A stretch of 64,000 nt of DNA from JAFIEN01 sp051859505 (GTDB lineage: Bacteria; Pseudomonadota; Alphaproteobacteria; Rhodobacterales; Rhodobacteraceae): assembly GCA_051859505.1 (NCBI GenBank), contig JBHYFN010000014.1, forward strand, positions 16,900-80,899. The letters run 5' to 3'. Below, one piece after another: positions 61,183-64,000 of this stretch. How positions within the stretch are numbered: the stretch's first letter is position 1; every line of letters starts with the position of its first letter. Made by a program: the position numbers and the translations under genes. The notes beneath the pieces are model-generated. The model saw nothing but the letters and a program-made list of their open reading frames with translations, did no database searches and had not been told where the DNA came from.

Positions 61183-61974
61183 TCAGGCGGCGCGCAGCGT
61201 GATGCCGGTGACGCGGGCCTCGGCCACCAGCCGGTCGGTGAAGGCGCGGGCGGCATGGACCCAGGCGGCCATTTCGGCGGCGGCGCGCAGCCGGGGGGCG
61301 ACCGCCTCGAAGGGCAGCACCGCCCCCTCGGCCCGCGCATCCAGCCGGATCACGTGAAAGCCGAAGCGGCTTTCCACCGGCTCGGGCGTGATCGCGCCCT
61401 CGGGCAGGCGGCGCAAGGCGGCCTCGAACGCCTCCACGGTATCGCCCGGGCCGATCTGGCCCAGAAACCCGCCCGAGGTCTTGCTGTCGCAGGCCGAATG
61501 CGTCTCTGCCAGCGCCCTGAAGCGGGCCGGGTCGCGCTGCAATTCGGCGATGATCTGCTGCGCCAGCATCCTGGCCCCCTTGCGGGCGGTCGCATCCTCG
61601 GGGGCGGCGGGGATCAGGATATGCGCCGCCTCCCACAGGGGGGGCGCGCGGAAACGGTCGGGGGCGGCGTCGTAATGGGCGCGCAGGGCGGCCTCGTCCG
61701 GCGGGGCGGGCGTGACGCATGCCTCGAGCAGCTGCCGGATCAGCGCCTCGTCCCCGGTTTCAAGCTGGCCCGGCGCCACCTCGCGGGGCTGGGGCTTCAG
61801 GCCGATGGCGCGGGCCTTCTGCAACAGGATCTCGCGCAGGGCCAGGGCGCGGGCGGCGGCCATCCAGGCGGCGCCCGGCTTGCCCTTGGGCGCGGGGTGG
61901 TTCTGCGCCTCGGTGGCGATGGTGGCGGCCGGGATGACCCGGCCGTTGACGGTGATGTCGGAAAGACCTGCCAT
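61183..61974 (-). CDS. PpiC-type peptidyl-prolyl isomerase (NifM-like) linked to nar operon
   Basis: A 263-residue protein with an N-terminal helical chaperone part and a C-terminal parvulin domain (about 110-215): EAAHILIPAAPEDA, SGGFLGQIGPGDTVEAFEAA and SRFGFHVIRLDAR are the PPIase blocks. No signal peptide, so it is cytosolic. It begins 5 bp beyond narI, so it belongs to the nar transcript. A role in folding the nitrate reductase subunits is inferred from this placement. Confidence 0.87.
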   Translation of the reverse strand: MAGLSDITVNGRVIPAATIATEAQNHPAPKGKPGAAWMAAARALALREILLQKARAIGLKPQPREVAPGQLETGDEALIRQLLEACVTPAPPDEAALRAHYDAAPDRFRAPPLWEAAHILIPAAPEDATARKGARMLAQQIIAELQRDPARFRALAETHSACDSKTSGGFLGQIGPGDTVEAFEAALRRLPEGAITPEPVESRFGFHVIRLDARAEGAVLPFEAVAPRLRAAAEMAAWVHAARAFTDRLVAEARVTGITLRAA

Positions 61975-61979
61975 GACCG

Positions 61980-62762
61980 TCACTCCGCCGGCTGCGGGCG
62001 CGGGGCCTGCGGCTTTGCGCGCTTTGGCGGGGGGGTGAACGGCGTCAGCCCGGTGCGCACGGGCCTGGCTCCCTTGCGCGAGCGCACGATCTGATAGCCC
62101 GGCCGCCACAGGTAGCGCAGCGGGACCGAGAGCATGTGCACCAGCCTTGTGAAGGGGAACAGCGCCACGATCACCATGCCAAGGAAGATATGGAACTTGT
62201 AGAGCCAGTGGACATTGACCACCTGTTCCCAGGCGTTGATCTGCAGGCCCATGACCGATTGCGACCAGGTCATGAACTGGATCATCTTGGACCCGTCCAT
62301 ATGGCCCAAGGTCAGGACGATCGTGCCCATGCCGACCACGATCTGAACCCACAGGATCGCCAGGATGCCGATATCGGCATAGGTCGAGTTGTTGCGGATG
62401 CGCGGGTCCGTCAGCCGCCGATGCAGCAGCAGCGAGCAGCCGACAAAGGCCGCAGCCCCCGCAACCCCGCCGATGATCACCGCCATCCACTGCTTGAGGC
62501 CGTAGGAAATCCCCAGCGCGTCAAGCAGCCAGACCGGGGTGAAGAGGCCGATCAGATGGCCGAAGAACAGCACGATGATGCCGACATGGAACAGGACCGA
62601 GCCCCAGATCAGCTGCTTGCGGCGCAGAAGCTGGCTGGAGGAGGCCTTCCAGGTGAAGGGGTCGCGTTCGTATCGCGCGATGGTGCCGATCAGGGCGACG
62701 GCCAGCACCGCATAGGGCAGGATGCCGAAGATCAGGTAATCAAGGTCGAAATTGCCGAACAT
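61980..62762 (-). CDS. narI: Respiratory nitrate reductase gamma subunit
   Basis: A 260-residue membrane cytochrome b subunit with five helices. Haem-ligating histidines are expected in WGSVLFHVGIIVLFFGHLIG and VNVHWLYKFHIFLGMVIVAL, both visible. It takes electrons from quinol and passes them to NarH and NarG. The C-terminal tail is Pro/Lys-rich. Length is slightly longer than E. coli NarI (225). It follows narJ by 12 bp. Confidence 0.95.
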   Translation of the reverse strand: MFGNFDLDYLIFGILPYAVLAVALIGTIARYERDPFTWKASSSQLLRRKQLIWGSVLFHVGIIVLFFGHLIGLFTPVWLLDALGISYGLKQWMAVIIGGVAGAAAFVGCSLLLHRRLTDPRIRNNSTYADIGILAILWVQIVVGMGTIVLTLGHMDGSKMIQFMTWSQSVMGLQINAWEQVVNVHWLYKFHIFLGMVIVALFPFTRLVHMLSVPLRYLWRPGYQIVRSRKGARPVRTGLTPFTPPPKRAKPQAPRPQPAE

Positions 62763-62774
62763 GGGTGGATCCTC

Positions 62775-63482
62775 CTAGGCCCGCGGGGCCCGGGCCGGGG
62801 CGGCCGGGCGGGCGGGCATGTCCATGCGTGCCAGGATGTCGCGGCTGACGGGGCAGCCGGCATCGGGATCGGGGCCGAACATCACCTGCGCCTCGGCATA
62901 GGTTTCATCCAGCGCGGCCAGATCGGTGGGGTCGTCATCCGTCTGGGCCAGAAGGGCGCGGGCCTCGTCGGTCTGGTCGGTGGCCTGTGCGATACCGACC
63001 AGCGCGGCCAGGACCGGCGCATAGACGCTGTCGCGCCGGACCAGCCGTTCGGACAGCGCCACAAGGATATGGCCCGCATCGGCCAGGATCGCCCGCGCCT
63101 CGGCCAGGGGCCGGGTCGACAGGAACTCCAGCAGGACGGGCAGATGGTCGGGCAGTTCCGGCCCGGTCAGATCGAACCCGCCGGCGCGGTAGGTCTTCAG
63201 AAGGTCCACCATCGCGCCGCCCCGATCCCGGCTTTCGCCGTGGATATGTTCGAACAGGTTGAGCGACAGGGTGCGAGAGCGGTCGAAAAGCAGCACATAC
63301 CGCTCTTCGATGTCGTAAAGATCGCCGTCCTCCAGAGACTCGAGCAACGGATCAAGGGTGCGGGCCCGGGCGAGGGGGATCACCCCCTCGCTTGCCAGCA
63401 CCTGCCGGATCGCCGGGATCGCGGCCTGCAGGTCTGCGGTGGGATAGCTGAGAAGGGCCGAGAGGGCCTTGAGCGTTTTCAT
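62775..63482 (-). CDS. narJ: Nitrate reductase assembly chaperone
   Basis: A 235-residue NarJ/TorD-family chaperone that guides molybdenum cofactor insertion into NarG. MKTLKALSALLSYPTADLQA, YVLLFDRSRTLSLNLFEHIH and ESRDRGGAMVDLLKTYRAGG are the family signatures. The start overlaps the narH stop by 4 bp (ATGA), so translation is coupled. Confidence 0.95.
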   Translation of the reverse strand: MKTLKALSALLSYPTADLQAAIPAIRQVLASEGVIPLARARTLDPLLESLEDGDLYDIEERYVLLFDRSRTLSLNLFEHIHGESRDRGGAMVDLLKTYRAGGFDLTGPELPDHLPVLLEFLSTRPLAEARAILADAGHILVALSERLVRRDSVYAPVLAALVGIAQATDQTDEARALLAQTDDDPTDLAALDETYAEAQVMFGPDPDAGCPVSRDILARMDMPARPAAPARAPRA

Positions 63483-64000
63483 GACGTGATGAACTCCTGC
63501 GGGCTGCGGAACTTCTTGCCGCCCGAAAACAGCGAGAAGCCGGTGGTGCCGGTGGAACAGCCGTTGCCATCGGTGAAGCCGCAGCCGCCCTTCAGGTCGT
63601 AGGCGTCTTCCACCAGCTCTCGATGGGTTGTCGGGATGACGAAGCGGTCCTCGTAATTGGCGATGGCCATGATCCGGTACATCTCGTCGATCTGCGCGGG
63701 CGTCAGGCCGACGCGCTGCGCGACGCCCAGATTGATCACGCCGTCCACGGTCTTCGAGCGCATGTAGGACCGCATCGCCAGCATCCGCTCGAGCGCCGAG
63801 ACGACGGGCGCCTCGTCCCCGGCGGTCAGCATGTTGGCGAGGTATCTCACCGGGATGCGCAGCGACCGGACATCCGGCATGTCGTCCGTGGCCGCGATCC
63901 TGCCGGCTTCGGCGGCGTTCTGGATCGGCGAGAGCGGCGGGATGTACCAGACCATCGGCAGGGTGCGGTATTCGGGGTGCAGCGGGAAGGCGATCTTCCA
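63479..64000 (-). CDS. narH: Respiratory nitrate reductase beta subunit, 5' part beyond window
   Basis: The C-terminal 173 residues of NarH, the iron-sulfur subunit. The frame is open to base 64000 and reads KIAFPLHPEYRTLPMVWYIP at its beginning, then SYMRSKTVDGVINLGVAQRV, GLTPAQIDEMYRIMAIANYE and GGCGFTDGNGCSTGTTGFSL. These match the C-terminal region of NarH; the four Fe-S cluster cysteine groups lie upstream, outside the window. An internal ATG at 63953-63955 is not the real start. Confidence 0.95.
   Translation of the reverse strand, partial: WKIAFPLHPEYRTLPMVWYIPPLSPIQNAAEAGRIAATDDMPDVRSLRIPVRYLANMLTAGDEAPVVSALERMLAMRSYMRSKTVDGVINLGVAQRVGLTPAQIDEMYRIMAIANYEDRFVIPTTHRELVEDAYDLKGGCGFTDGNGCSTGTTGFSLFSGGKKFRSPQEFITS

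Overview
The window looks like chromosomal DNA from a member of the Rhodobacteraceae (Alphaproteobacteria). The basis is high GC (by eye in the high 60s per cent), third-position G/C in nearly every gene, and several gene sets typical of that group: a PccR-type regulator beside propionyl-CoA carboxylase, a choXWV/betI/betA choline cluster, an FNR-box-driven sulfide:quinone oxidoreductase, pntAB, and the tail of a narGHJI operon. I cannot name the genus.

Layout. 1-5.7 kb: the 3'-truncated pepN (entering from the left edge on the minus strand), a tiny zinc-ribbon-like protein, a class-I-glutamine-amidotransferase-like hydrolase, a lyxose-isomerase-family protein, kynureninase and an isoprenylcysteine-methyltransferase-like membrane protein. 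5.8-8.9 kb: pntAB. 8.9-11.4 kb: an altronate-type dehydratase divergent from a GntR regulator with a shared palindrome. 11.5-13.3 kb: sqr and a small membrane protein. 13.5-18.9 kb: a 2-oxoglutarate oxygenase/epimerase pair, a secreted hydrolase and parE. 19.4-24.2 kb: a large RTX/Hint exoprotein, an HExxH lipoprotein and two overlapping c-type cytochromes. 24.4-31.3 kb: Lol ABC transporter genes, an Ldh-family reductase, a DUF1007/nickel-transporter pair, a MATE exporter and DedA. 31.4-39.3 kb: a PfkB kinase, a Tat-exported metallo-beta-lactamase-fold enzyme, a small metallopeptidase, gltX, an 18-copy MORN protein and NAD synthase. 39.4-44.8 kb: choline uptake (choXWV) divergent from betI-betA. 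45.0-46.3 kb: a lower-GC two-gene insert (PIN-domain protein plus a protein of unknown function). 46.7-48.4 kb: a secreted nuclease, a YdcH-like protein and a CoxG-like protein. 48.5-60.4 kb: the propionyl-CoA to succinyl-CoA route (pccR, pccB, pccA, methylmalonyl-CoA mutase) with small interspersed genes. 60.6-64 kb: a DUF2478 protein, a PpiC-type isomerase, narI, narJ and the 3' part of narH running off the right edge.

The genes point to a metabolically versatile organism that can respire nitrate, oxidise sulfide under oxygen limitation, take up choline and oxidise it, and assimilate propionyl-CoA. Several regulatory sites can be read directly: a perfect FNR box at sqr, a second FNR-like box before a ydcH-like gene, a BetI-type palindrome between choX and betI, a GntR palindrome, a LexA-like direct repeat at parE, a CtrA-like box before the nuclease gene, and phased TTTGCAAA boxes before pccB.

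The non-coding DNA is unusual in two ways. Many spacers carry A/T-cored perfect palindromes, often in pairs or triplets at gene ends, and two of these clusters carry the same 37-bp sequence and a GGGGGGC-AGA-GCCCCCC hairpin. Many other spacers, and two coding regions, carry short GC-rich tandem repeats (units of 9 to 21 bp). No tRNA, rRNA, CRISPR array or intact insertion sequence was seen.
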